A stretch of 64,000 nucleotides of DNA from Streptomyces sp. Q6 (GTDB taxonomy: Bacteria; Actinomycetota; Actinomycetes; Streptomycetales; Streptomycetaceae). The notes under the pieces are model-generated. The model was given only the letters and a program-made list of their open reading frames with translations, did no database searches and had not been told where the DNA came from. A program made the position numbers and the translations under genes. Positions 1-9,655 of the stretch are shown piece after piece. Positions within the stretch are counted from its first letter, which is position 1. Each line of letters begins with the position of its first letter. The stretch spans positions 6,324,001 through 6,388,000 of the forward strand of contig NZ_CP146022.1 of assembly GCF_036967205.1 (NCBI RefSeq), read 5' to 3'.

Positions 1-87
1 GTGTGTCCGTAATAGTGCATGTGTGCCATCTTTGTTGGTGGTTCGTTAGTAGTGGTTCGTTGAGTCGCTGTGCAACGGAGGAGACGG

Positions 88-561
88 ATGTACGCCGTGA
101 AGAGCCCGCTGTCCGAAGCTGATCTGAAGACCGTGTCCGAGGCGCTGCAAGGCGCCCTGGTGGACCTGGTGGATCTCTCGCTGGTGGCGAAGCAGGTCCA
201 CTGGAACGTGGTCGGCCCCCGGTTCAGGTCGGTGCATCTTCAGCTCGACGAGGTCGTGGACACCGCGCGCCTGCACTCCGACACCGTGGCCGAGCGCGCC
301 TCGACGCTGGGCGTCCCGCCGGACGGGCGGGCCGGGACGGTGGCGGCCACGAGCGGCATCGGCGCCGTGGCAGAAGGCTGGATCAAGGACACCGACGCCG
401 TGGGCACCCTGGTGCAGGCGCTCGGCGCGGTGATCACCCGGATGAGGGAACGGATCGACGCGACCGGTGAGGCGGATCCGGTGAGCCAGGACATCTTCAT
501 CGGGGTTACGGCGGACCTCGAGAAGCACCACTGGATGTTCCAGGCGGAGGATCGAGGCTGA
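88..561 (+). CDS. dpsB: Dps-family mini-ferritin (DpsB-like)
   Basis: Predicted DNA-binding protein from starved cells: a dodecameric ferritin-like cage that oxidises and stores Fe(II) and protects or compacts the nucleoid. The 157-residue product has the Dps helix signature AKQVHWNVVGPRF (about residues 34-46), in which His38 is an expected inter-subunit ferroxidase ligand, followed by His50 and Asp54 in the next helix segment. The ATG at 88 is preferred because GGAGGAG lies at 77-83; an in-frame GTG at 70 lies upstream of that ribosome binding site. The gene is monocistronic and followed by a hairpin. The dpsB name rests on remembered Streptomyces synteny, not on a search. Confidence 0.88.
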   Translation: MYAVKSPLSEADLKTVSEALQGALVDLVDLSLVAKQVHWNVVGPRFRSVHLQLDEVVDTARLHSDTVAERASTLGVPPDGRAGTVAATSGIGAVAEGWIKDTDAVGTLVQALGAVITRMRERIDATGEADPVSQDIFIGVTADLEKHHWMFQAEDRG

Positions 562-582
562 GCGTCGCTGTCGTAGGGCGTC

Positions 583-614
583 GGGGGCGTGTCGCGTGAT
601 CGCGGCGCGCCCCC
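583..614 (+). terminator. Hairpin terminator after dpsB
   Basis: Arms 583-596 and 601-614 can form a 14-bp stem (12 Watson-Crick pairs and two G-U pairs) around a TGAT loop, 22 bases after the dps stop codon. There is no T-run, as is usual in Streptomyces. Confidence 0.65.
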
Positions 615-690
615 TTCGCGCCCTGGCGAGGGCCGGGCGGTGCGCTTAGCGTCAAAGAGGTGGGGCTGGTCGGGCGGAGGTGAGCGGTCG

Positions 691-1038
691 GTGGCAGGGC
701 GGTCGGTGGTGCGCTGGATACCGATGCTGCGCTGGATACCGGCCGTGGCGCTCGGGGTGCTGTGGTGGTGGGGGATGCTGCGTCTCGCGTTCGCGTCGGA
801 CGCCGGGGCCTTCGAGGGGGCGGTCGCTGTCGGGGGATGGGGGCTCAGCCTGTTGCCGGTGCACGCGCTGCCGAAGTCGCGGGCCGCGGGGGTGGCCGGG
901 GCGCCGGGGCATCACGGGGCCCGCAGGGTGCGGGTACGGGCCGTGCGAGCGGGGCGGCAGGCGGGGGCGGGGTTGTGGGGGCGGATCACCAGGGCATGGC
1001 GACGCCGCCGTTCGGGCGGAGGATCTGGCCCGTCGTGA
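691..1038 (+). CDS. Small hypothetical membrane protein
   Basis: Unrecognised 115-residue protein. Two hydrophobic stretches lie in the first half (around PAVALGVLWWWGMLRLAF and the Gly/Val-rich segment ending in LLPVHALP), followed by a very basic tail, suggesting a small membrane protein with a cytoplasmic cationic end. GTG 691 is chosen because GGAGG lies at 676-680; spacing is long (10 bases). The 3' end overlaps the convergent SDR gene by about 50 bp, which lowers confidence. Codon bias fits a real gene in the first 70 codons, less clearly in the tail. Confidence 0.45.
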   Translation: MAGRSVVRWIPMLRWIPAVALGVLWWWGMLRLAFASDAGAFEGAVAVGGWGLSLLPVHALPKSRAAGVAGAPGHHGARRVRVRAVRAGRQAGAGLWGRITRAWRRRRSGGGSGPS

Positions 1039-1762
1039 ACGCGGCGGCGTCCGAGGCGAGGTGCAGCACCGCGTGCGCGATGTCGTCGGGTGCGCCGACA
1101 CGGCCCAGGGGTGACATGCGCACCATCAGGGCCTCCGTGTGGGCCTGGATGCTCTCGTCGTGTCGGGTCGTCATCGGCGTACGGATCCAGCCGGGCGCGA
1201 CCGCGTTGACGCGGATGCCGTGCGGGCCCACTTCCGTGGCGAGCGTCTTGGTGAGCTGGACGACGGCGGCTTTGGCCGCGCCGTAGCAGAGCAGGCCCGG
1301 GCCGCCGGTGTCGACGGCGCCCGAGGCCATGGTGACGATGCTGCCCCGCGTGCCTGCCGCGATCATGGCGCGGGCCGCCTCCTGGCAGGCGTAGAGCACT
1401 CCCTTGAAGTTGATGGCGAGGACGCGGTCGAGGTCTTCGTCGGGGGTCTCCAGGGCCGGGCTGCTGTGCATGACTCCGGCGATCGCCGCCATGATGTCGA
1501 GCCCGCCGGAGGTCTCGACGGCGGTGGCCACGGCCTCGGCGACCTGGTCGTGGTCGCTCACGTCGAGGGTGTGGGTGTGGGCGGTGCCGCCGGCTTCCTT
1601 GATGAGGGCCGCCGTCTCGTGCAGGCCCTGTGCGTCGCGGTCGGCGCAGTGCACGGTGGCTCCCGCCTCGGCGAGCAGGGCGGCGGTGGAGCGGCCGATA
1701 CCGCTCGCGGCGCCGGTGACGAAGGAGGTGCGTCCGGTGAGGTCGTACGCCTTGACGGGCAT
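986..1762 (-). CDS. SDR-family oxidoreductase
   Basis: Classical short-chain dehydrogenase/reductase of 258 residues, probably NAD(P)(H)-dependent and cytosolic. The Rossmann nucleotide-binding motif TGAASGIG is at residues 16-23, the NNAG-equivalent reads IAGVM, and the catalytic YGAAK (YxxxK) follows a conserved Ser in VTMASGAV. The C-terminal VNAVAPGWIRTPM is the usual SDR motif after the active site. The ATG at 1762 starts exactly before the Rossmann fold; a TTG at 1798 is in frame but adds a non-homologous extension. Substrate cannot be told from the sequence. Its 3' end overlaps the convergent small membrane gene. Confidence 0.9.
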   Translation of the reverse strand: MPVKAYDLTGRTSFVTGAASGIGRSTAALLAEAGATVHCADRDAQGLHETAALIKEAGGTAHTHTLDVSDHDQVAEAVATAVETSGGLDIMAAIAGVMHSSPALETPDEDLDRVLAINFKGVLYACQEAARAMIAAGTRGSIVTMASGAVDTGGPGLLCYGAAKAAVVQLTKTLATEVGPHGIRVNAVAPGWIRTPMTTRHDESIQAHTEALMVRMSPLGRVGAPDDIAHAVLHLASDAAAFTTGQILRPNGGVAMPW

Positions 1763-1819
1763 GAGGGGACCGTACGAGCTTTTCTGACGGGTCGTCAATT
1801 GTCGTGCGTGGGTTGCTCG

Positions 1820-2626
1820 TCAGCGGGTGGGGGCCGCGCCCTGCTGACAGGTCGGGCACCAGTAGGTGGGGCGCTCGCGAGTGCCGTCACCTTGGTCGGC
1901 CACGCGGATCGGGGTGCGGCAGCGCAGACAGGGGCGGGGAGCGCGGCCGTAGACGTAGAGGCGCTCGTCGGGGCGGGGGCGGCCCGTGGTGACGCGGGTC
2001 GGCCGGTCGCGGTTGGCTTCGAGGAGCTTCTTCGCGAGGAGCGGGAGACGGTCGGCGGTCTCGGCCGGCAACTCGCCGACGGGGAGCCAGGGAGTGACGC
2101 GGAGCAGGAAGCACAGCTCGGATTTGTAGACGTTGCCGATACCGGCCAGGTTGCGCTGGTCGAGGAGGGCTTCGCCGAGGGAGCGGGCCGGATCCTTGCG
2201 GAGGTTGCGCAGGGCCGTGTCGGGGTCCCAGTCGGGGCCGAGCAGGTCGGGGCCGAGGTGGCCGACGGCCTTGGACTCCTCCGCGGTGCGCAGCAGTTCG
2301 AGCACCGGTAGGCGGTAGCCGACCGCTGCGTGGGCGTCGTTGGCGAGGATCGCGCGGATCTGGTGGGTGGGGCCGCCGCGCCAGCGCTCGCCGGGCGCGT
2401 AGATCTTCCAGGAGCCGTCCATCCGCAGGTGCGAGTGGAGCGTGAGGCCGCCCTCGATCCGGGTCATCAGGTGCTTGCCGCGCGAGATGACGTCCAGGAC
2501 CGTGCGACCCGTGAGGTCCGCCGTGGCGAACCGCGGGACCCGCAGGTCGGAGCGGATGAGCACCTGACCCGCGAGGGCGGTGTGCAGCCGCTTCGCGGCC
2601 TGGAGGACGGTGTCTCCTTCGGGCAT
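1820..2626 (-). CDS. nei2: Fpg/Nei-family DNA glycosylase/AP lyase
   Basis: Base-excision repair glycosylase that removes oxidised bases and nicks the abasic site. The product (268 residues) begins MPEGDTV, where after Met removal Pro2 and Glu3 are the Schiff-base nucleophile and proton donor of the Fpg/Nei superfamily; the MPEGDT form is typical of the Nei branch. A helix-two-turns-helix region (LLDQRNLAGIGNVYKSE) and a C-terminal zinc finger with CLRC and CPTC pairs are visible. It follows lhr on the same strand after 47 bases. The same lhr-nei2 pairing occurs in mycobacteria, supporting a joint repair role. Confidence 0.9.
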   Translation of the reverse strand: MPEGDTVLQAAKRLHTALAGQVLIRSDLRVPRFATADLTGRTVLDVISRGKHLMTRIEGGLTLHSHLRMDGSWKIYAPGERWRGGPTHQIRAILANDAHAAVGYRLPVLELLRTAEESKAVGHLGPDLLGPDWDPDTALRNLRKDPARSLGEALLDQRNLAGIGNVYKSELCFLLRVTPWLPVGELPAETADRLPLLAKKLLEANRDRPTRVTTGRPRPDERLYVYGRAPRPCLRCRTPIRVADQGDGTRERPTYWCPTCQQGAAPTR

Positions 2627-2673
2627 GGGTCCAGGGTAGGCACGGCGGCCCCGCTTCGGCCGTGCGCGGCTCG

Positions 2674-5600
2674 CTACGCGCGCAGGCGCAGGCCGCGCGG
2701 TGTCGCGTGGAAGCCGGCTCCTTCCAGGAGAGGTGCGTACGGGGAGGAGAGCGCGGCCTCGGCATTGATCCGCTCGACCGTGATCGTGCCGAGGACGCCG
2801 GAGCGGGCCGCGTCGGCGAGGACCTGGGCGGCGGCGGGCAGACGGGGGTCCTGCGCCAGCTGGGCGGCGGTCAGGGTCGCGGGAGCCGTGGTGGTGTCGG
2901 CGCCCTCCGGCGCGGGCCAGGCCAGGAGCGTCTTGCCGCCGCGCTCCATGTAGAGCGTCAGCTCGCCGTCGACCAGGACCACGAGGGAGCCCGCTTTACG
3001 GCCCGGTTTGTGACTCACGCCGGCGGGGGTTCGGGCCAGGGCAGGGCCGCCCCGTACGCGCTCGCAGGGTCGGCGGCGGCCAGGATGAGGGCGCGGGGCG
3101 CGGCGGTCTTCGGGGCGGGGGCGTCCGGGGGTGCGTACGGGTCGGGAGGGTCGCACCGCGCTCCCGCGCGTTCGCCGCCGCGCGCAGGCGGTCCACCGCG
3201 CCGTCCATCGCGAACTGGGCCGCGCCGAGCCCTTCCACCACATAGCCGCGGCGGGCCTGGCCGCTCTCCTCGAAGACGGACAGGATCCGGTACGTGGCCG
3301 AGAAGCCGCCCTCGACGCCTTCCGCGGCGACCGCACCGCGGGTCACCACGCCGTGCCGGTCGAGGAGGGTGCGGGCCAGGGCGTGGGCGCGGACCGTCGG
3401 ATCGGGCTCCAGGGCGGGCAGCAGGGACCAGCGGCCCGCGACCGTGGGCGGGCCGGTGCGTGAGGTGGGCCGGGCGGCCCCGGTCAGGCTTCCGTAGCGG
3501 CCGCGGGGGACCGCGCGGCGGGCCCGGTGGGCGGTGGAGCCCGCGGTGCGGCCCGAGCCGAGGAGGGCGCGCATCGGGGCCATCGTGTCGTTCGTCAGGC
3601 GACCCGACCAGGCCAGCTCCCACAGGGCGTCGGCCAGGTGCGGATCGGTGACCTCCGGATGCGTCGTGGCACGGATCTGGTCGGCGATCTGCCGGAAGAA
3701 CAGTCCGTAGCCGCCGGAGAGGGTGTCGAGGACCGACTGGTGGAGCGCCGTCGGCTCCAAGGGGTGCGGGGGCGGCAGGAGGAGCGGAGCGCTGTCGGCA
3801 AGGTACAGGCTGACCCAGCCGTCCTTGCCGGGCAGGGAACCGGCGCCGGCCCACAACACCTCACCGGACGCCGTGAGTTCGTCCAGCATCGCCGGGGCGT
3901 AGCCGGAGACGCGGGAGGGCAGGACGAGCTTCTCCAGGGCGGAGGCGGGGACCGAGGCGCCTTGCAACTGCTCGACGGCGCGGACCAGGCCGTCGATACC
4001 GCGCAGGCCGTGGCCGCCCAGGTGCTGCCACTGGGGCAGGAACTGAGCCAGGGCGGCGGGCGGTACCGGTTCGAGCTCGTGGCGCAGCGCCGCCAGCGAG
4101 CGGCGGCGCAGCCGGCGCAGGACCGTGGCGTCGCACCACTCCTGGCCGATGCCCGCCGGGTGGAACTCGCCCTGTACGACACGGCCGCTCGCGGCGAGGC
4201 GCTGCAGGGCGCCCTCGGTGACCGCGGCGCCGAGGCCGAAGCGGGACGCCGCCTGCGTCGAGGTGAACGGGCCGTGGGTGCGGGCATAGCGGGCCAGGAG
4301 GTCGCCGAGGGGATCCTTGACCGGCTCCGTGAAGGCTTCCGGGACGCCCACGGGGAGGGCTGTGCCCAGGGCGTCGCGCAGCCGGCCCGCGTCCTCGATC
4401 GCCGCCCAGTGGTCGGCGCCCGCGATACGGACCCGGATGGCGCGCCGGGCCGCGGCCAGGTCCTCGGCCCAGCCGGGTTCCGCGCCGCGCTCGGTCAACT
4501 CCGCGTCCGTGAGCGGGCCGAGGAGGCGCAGCAGGTCGGCGACGCCTTCGACGTCCTTGATGCGGCGGTCCTCCGTGCGCCACTGGAGCTCCTGCTCCAG
4601 CTCGGCCAGGACGTCCGCGTCCAGGAGCTCGCGCAGCTCGGCCTGGCCGAGGAGTTCCGCCAGGAGGCGGGCGTCCAGGGACAGCGCCGCCGCGCGGCGC
4701 TCGGCGAGCGGGGAGTCGCCCTCGTAGAGGAACTGCGCGACATAGCCGAACAGGAGGGAACGGGCGAAGGGGGACGCCTCGGGGGTGGTGACCTCGACGA
4801 GACGGACCTTGCGGGACTCGATGTCGCCCATGAGCTCCGCGAGGCCCGGTACGTCGAAGACGTCCTGGAGACACTCCCGCACGGCCTCCAGGACGATCGG
4901 GAAGGAGCCGAACTCGCTCGCCACCTGGAGGAGTTGGGACGCGCGCTGGCGCTGCTGCCACAGTGGGGTGCGCTTGCCCGGGTTGCGCTTCGGGAGCAGC
5001 AGCGCGCGGGCCGCGCACTCGCGGAAGCGGGAGGCGAACAGGGCCGAGCCGCCCACCTGCTCGGTGACGATCTGGTCCACGTCACCCTTGTCGAAGGCGA
5101 CGTCGGCCGCGCCGATGGGGGCCTGCTCGGCGTCGTACTCCATGCCCGGCTTGGAAGGCTCCTGGTCGAGGAGGTCCAGGCCCATCAGATCGGCGTCGGG
5201 CAGGCGCAGCACGATGCCGTCGTCGGCGTGCATGACCTGGGCGTCCATGCCGTACTTCTCGCTCAGGCGGGCTCCGAGGGCGAGCGCCCAGGGGGCGTGC
5301 ACCTGTGCGCCGAAGGGGGAGTGGACGACGACGCGCCAGTCGCCCAGCTCGTCACGGAACCGCTCGACGACGATCGTGCGGTCGTCCGGGATGTGGCCGC
5401 AGGCCTCACGCTGCTCGGCCAGATACGACAGCACGTTCTCCACGGCCCAGGTGTCGAGGCCCGCCGTGGCGAGACGCACGCGCGCGTCGTCGGGCTTCGC
5501 GGAGCCGACCTCGCGCAGGAACGCGCCCACCGCACGCCCCAGTTCGAGCGGGCGGCCCAGCTGGTCGCCCTTCCAGAACGGCAGCCGGCCGGGGACTCCG

Positions 5601-7414
5601 GGGGCGGGCGAGACGAGGACGCGGTCGCGGGTGATGTCCTCGATGCGCCAGGAGCTGGTGCCGAGGGTGAACACGTCCCCGACGCGGGACTCGTAGACCA
5701 TCTCCTCGTCGAGCTCTCCGACGCGGCCGCCGCCCTTCTTGGGGTCGGATCCCGCGAGGAACACCCCGAAGAGGCCGCGGTCGGGGATGGTGCCGCCCGA
5801 TGTGACGGCGAGGCGCTGCGCTCCGGGGCGGCCCGTGACGGTGCCGGCCACGCGGTCCCACACGACGCGCGGCCGCAGCTCCGCGAAGGCGTCGGACGGA
5901 TAGCGGCCCGCGAGCATGTCGAGGACGCCCGTGAACGCCGACTCCGGGAGCGAGGCGAAGGGGGCGGCGCGGCGGACCAGCGCCAGGAGGTCGTCCACCT
6001 GCCAGGTGTCGAGCGCGGTGATCGCCACCAGCTGCTGGGCCAGGACGTCCAGCGGGTTGGCCGGGACCCTGAGGGACTCGATGGAGCCGGACCGCATGCG
6101 CTCGGTCACGACCGCCGACTGCACCAGGTCACCCCGGTACTTGGGGAACACGACGCCCGTGGACACCGCGCCCACTTGGTGGCCCGCACGCCCGACGCGC
6201 TGAAGCCCGGAGGCCACCGAAGGCGGCGACTCGACCTGGACGACGAGATCGACCGCTCCCATGTCGATGCCGAGCTCAAGACTGGACGTGGCCACGACGG
6301 CGGGCAGCCGGCCCGCCTTCAGGTCCTCCTCCACCAGGGCGCGCTGCTCCTTGGAGACCGAGCCGTGGTGGGCGCGCGCGATGACCGTGGGCGCGCCGGT
6401 CGCCGCGCCGGAGCCGCCCATCAGCTCGGCCGGTGAGTGGTCCTCGGGCAGGGCCTCGCCGGTGGCCCGCTCGTACGCGATCTCGTTCAGCCTGTTGCAC
6501 AACCGCTCCGCCAGGCGGCGCGAGTTGGCGAAGACGATCGTCGAGCGGTGGGCCTCGATGAGGTCCGTGATGCGCTCCTCCACGGAGGGCCAGATCGAGG
6601 GGCGCTCGGCAGCCTGTCCTGAGTCGGCGACCGGGGAGCCGCCCAGCTCACCGAGGTCCTCGACCGGGACGACCACCGACAGGTCGAACTCCTTGCCGGA
6701 CGGCGGCTGGACGATCTCCACCTTGCGCTGCGGCGACAGATAGCGTGCCACCTCGTCGACCGGGCGGACCGTCGCGGACAGGCCGATACGGCGGGCCGGG
6801 CGGGGCAGCAGCTCGTCGAGACGCTCCAGGGAGAGCGCCAGATGGGCGCCGCGCTTGGTGCCGGCCACCGCGTGCACCTCGTCCAGGATGACCGTCTCGA
6901 TGCCGGTCAGGGCGTCCCGGGTCGCCGACGTCAGCATCAGGAACAGCGACTCGGGCGTCGTGATGAGGATGTCCGGCGGGCGTGTGGCCAGAGCGCGGCG
7001 CTCGGCGGGCGGGGTGTCGCCTGAGCGGATGCCGACCTTCACCTCAGGCTCGGGCAGGCCCAGCCGCACGGCCTCCTGGCGGATCCCGGTCAGCGGGCTG
7101 CGCAGATTGCGCTCCACGTCGACCGCGAGCGCCTTCAGCGGGGAGACGTACAGCACGCGGCAACGCTTCTTGGGGTCGGCCGGGGGCGGCGTCGACGCCA
7201 GCTGGTCGAGGGCGGCCAGGAACGCGGCGAGCGTCTTGCCCGAGCCGGTCGGGGCGACGACCAGCACGTCGGACCCCGCGCCGATGGCCTGCCACGCCCC
7301 GGCCTGCGCGGACGTGGGCGCGGGGAACGCCCCCGTGAACCAGCCGCGGGTCGCGGGGGAGAAGCCGCCGAGGGCGTCGTGGGCGCTGTGGGCCCCTGGG
7401 GTGGACCTGACCAT
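2674..7414 (-). pseudogene. lhr: ATP-dependent helicase Lhr, frameshifted as read
   Basis: Large superfamily 2 3'-to-5' DNA helicase of the Lhr type (about 1,580 residues if restored). Visible near the N-terminus are Walker A (APTGSGKT), the DEVH box in VILDEVHAV, motif III (GLSATV), and motifs V/VI (SLELGIDMGAVDLV and QRVGRAGHQ), followed by the winged-helix and Lhr C-terminal domains. ATG 7414 precedes MVRSTPGAHS; an in-frame extension upstream to 7582 overlaps the divergent araC gene and looks spurious. The reading frame is lost near 3145-3158 and again at a G5 run at 3025-3029. Each break equals one missing base, and after both corrections the normal C-terminus continues through HKPGRKAG to 2674. 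Because both breaks lie in G/C-rich context they may be sequencing errors. Confidence 0.88.
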
Positions 7415-7493
7415 GCCCCCATCCTGCACCCCACCACTGACAACCGCCGTGACCTGGGCAAACGGACGATCCGGCGTACCGCAGAATGGGGGT

Positions 7494-8509
7494 ATGGCGG
7501 GCGACGGCGAATGGGCGCGGCACTGGCGGTACGAGAGTCTGCCGGGCCTCGACCTGCTGCGCGCCCGGTACCTGCGGCACACGTTCCCGCGTCACAGCCA
7601 CGACGGGTACGTGTTCGGCGCGGTCACCCGCGGTGTCGAGGAGGTCGGCATGCCCGACGGCACCCTGCACGCGGGGCCCGGCAGTGTCGTCATGATCAAC
7701 CCCGAGGTGGCGCACACCGCGCGGGCGGGCGGCCCCGACGGCTGGTCGTACTTCACGCTCTACCCGTCGGCCGACGTGGTCGCGGAGATCGCCGCCGAGA
7801 CCACCACCGTGCGGGGCACGGCCGCCTTCGGCGAGACGATCGTCGCCGATCCGCACGCCTCACGCCTCATCCGCGAGGTGCACCGGGCGGCCGAGCAGGG
7901 CAACGCCCTGGCCGCCGACAGCCTCCTGCGGGTCGTCCTCGCCCGGCTGCTGCGCGACCACGGCACGTCCTCGCCCAGCGGCCGCGCCGGTCCGCCGGGG
8001 CCCGGGCGGCGGCACGCGCGCGCGAGGTGCTCGGCGAGCGGCTGGTCGATCCACCGTCCCTGGAGGCGCTCGCCGCCGAGCTCGGCTCCAGCCCGTTCGC
8101 GCTGCTGCGCGCGTTCCGCGACGCCTACGGGATGCCACCGCACACCTGGCTCACCAACGCGCGCGTGCGGACCGCGCGGCGCCTCCTGGAGGCGGGCACG
8201 CCGCCCGCCGACGCCGCCACGGCCGTCGGCTTCACCGACCAACCGCATCTGAACCGGCACTTCACCCGGATCGTCGGCGTGCCACCAGGGGCGTACCAGC
8301 GCGAGCGCAAGAACGTACAAGACTCCGGCACCGGCCTTCTCGTACCGTCCGAGACGTGGCAGAACAGACAGCACCCGCAGACATACGAACAACAGAAGGC
8401 GCTCCTCCCGAGCACGGAGCAGCGGTGGACAAGACCGATGCCGCCGTCGTGCGGGACGCGCTCGGCGTCGGCATCGCCGTCGGACTCTCCGGGTTCGCCT
8501 TCGGAGTGA
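7494..8509 (+). pseudogene. AraC-family regulator, frameshifted as read
   Basis: AraC/XylS-type transcription factor. The first frame from ATG 7494 encodes an AraC-type cupin sensor domain (TFPRHSHDGYVFG; GPGSVVMINP). The C-terminal double helix-turn-helix (LEALAAELGSSPFALLRAF, AVGFTDQPHLNRHFTRIVG, ending GVPPGAYQRERKNVQD) is in the next frame. The switch falls at about 7990-8010, inside a CCGGGGCCCGGG run, and equals one missing base. In the downstream frame the next stop is at 8509, which would overlap azlC by 154 bp beyond the normal family end near 8325. It probably controls the adjacent azlCD genes. Confidence 0.8.
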
Positions 8510-9189
8510 CCTCGGCGGGCAGCGGCCTCACCGTGCTGCAGACCTGTGCGCTCAGCCTTCTTGTCTTCACGGGAGCCTCGCAGTTCGCGCTCGTGGGCGC
8601 GCTCGCGGCTGGTGGCAATCCGCTCACGGCGGCCGCGGGAGCGTTCTTCCTGGGGGTGCGCAACGCGTTCTACGGGCTGCGGCTCTCGCAGTTGCTCGCT
8701 CTCCCGCGCGCGGTGCGGCCGTTCGCCGCGCACTGGGTCATCGACGAGACCTCCGCCGTCTCGCTCGCGCAGCCGACCCGGCGCAGTGCGCGCATCGGCT
8801 TCACGGTGACCGGGCTGTCCCTGTACGTGCTGTGGAACCTCACCACCTTGGTCGGCGCCCTGGGGGCCGAGGCCATCGGTGACACGGACGCCTGGGGGAT
8901 CGACGCGGCGGGGCCCGCCGTCTTCCTGGCCCTGCTCGCGCCCATGCTGAAGTCCGCCACGGAGCGCATGGTCGCCGGGCTCGCCGTCGTCCTGGGGCTC
9001 GGTCTGCTGCCCGTGCTGCCCGCGGGAGTGCCGGTGCTGGTGGCCGCGCTCGCCGCGCCCGCGGTGCTCTACATACAGGGGCGGCGGCAGGCCGACACCT
9101 CCATCACCTCTACATCCACGTCCACGTCCACGTCTAAGTCCACGTCTCAGTCCACGTCCACGTCTACGTCGCAAGGAGCGGACCGTTGA
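8356..9189 (+). CDS. azlC: AzlC-family branched-chain amino acid exporter subunit
   Basis: Integral membrane large subunit of an AzlCD-type exporter of branched-chain amino acids or analogues. The 277-residue protein has the family motif FTGASQFALVGALAAGG, ALGVRNAFYG-like loop (FFLGVRNAFYGLRLS) and several hydrophobic helices. The GTG at 8356 begins a variable hydrophilic N-terminus. The last 30 residues are a Ser-Thr run encoded by a hexanucleotide repeat and are probably cytosolic and non-conserved. The stop overlaps the azlD start by 4 bp (TTGA), indicating translational coupling. Confidence 0.87.
   Translation: MAEQTAPADIRTTEGAPPEHGAAVDKTDAAVVRDALGVGIAVGLSGFAFGVTSAGSGLTVLQTCALSLLVFTGASQFALVGALAAGGNPLTAAAGAFFLGVRNAFYGLRLSQLLALPRAVRPFAAHWVIDETSAVSLAQPTRRSARIGFTVTGLSLYVLWNLTTLVGALGAEAIGDTDAWGIDAAGPAVFLALLAPMLKSATERMVAGLAVVLGLGLLPVLPAGVPVLVAALAAPAVLYIQGRRQADTSITSTSTSTSTSKSTSQSTSTSTSQGADR
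9109..9168 (+). repeat. Hexanucleotide repeat in the azlC 3' end
   Basis: Ten consecutive 6-bp units of type TCCACG, with TCTACA, TCTAAG, TCTCAG and TCTACG variants. They encode Ser-Thr pairs, with one Ser-Lys and one Ser-Gln. Being in multiples of three, copy-number changes would keep frame. Confidence 0.9.
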
Positions 9190-9494
9190 ACATCTGGATC
9201 GCCATCGGCGTCACCGCTGTGGGCTGTTACGCCGTCAAACTCATCGGCCTGCTGGTTCCCGCGGGTGCCCTGGAGCGGCCCGTGGTGCGGCGTCTCGCGG
9301 CGCTGTTGCCGGTCGCGCTGCTGGCCGCTCTCACTGCTCAGCAGGCCTTCGCGGACGGGCGCACGCTGGTCCTCGACGCCAAGGCGGCCGGGCTCGCCGC
9401 GGCCGCCTTGGCCCTCGTGCTGCGCGCGCCCTTCCTGGTGGTCGTCGCGGTCGCCGTAGTGGTCACCGCGGGAGTGCGGGCGCTCACCGGATGA
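9186..9494 (+). CDS. azlD: AzlD-family transport subunit
   Basis: Small partner (102 residues) of AzlC, nearly all hydrophobic with about four membrane segments: VTAVGCYAVKLIGLLVP, LAALLPVALLAALTAQQAF, an Ala/Leu-rich segment and a final Val-rich segment. The family feature of a conserved Pro-containing first loop is present. The TTG start at 9186 is supported by AAGGAG at 9172-9177 and by the 4-bp overlap with azlC. Confidence 0.85.
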   Translation: MNIWIAIGVTAVGCYAVKLIGLLVPAGALERPVVRRLAALLPVALLAALTAQQAFADGRTLVLDAKAAGLAAAALALVLRAPFLVVVAVAVVVTAGVRALTG

Positions 9495-9655
9495 CCTGCT
9501 TCGTGTGACGTGACGCCCGGGGGCTTTCGTCCCTCTGCCTCATACATGTCCGAGGCGACCTCCAGGGCGTGGAACGCCACCCCACGTCGCCTCCAGGGCG
9601 GCTGGGTAATGTGACGCGTCACAAGGAGGCGCCGGAACCGGACGAGGGAGGAACC

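Noticed and set aside
3527-6436. 969-residue plus-strand ORF opposite lhr
   Set aside because: Shadow of the lhr coding strand produced by high-GC codon bias; no family motif and no ribosome binding site.
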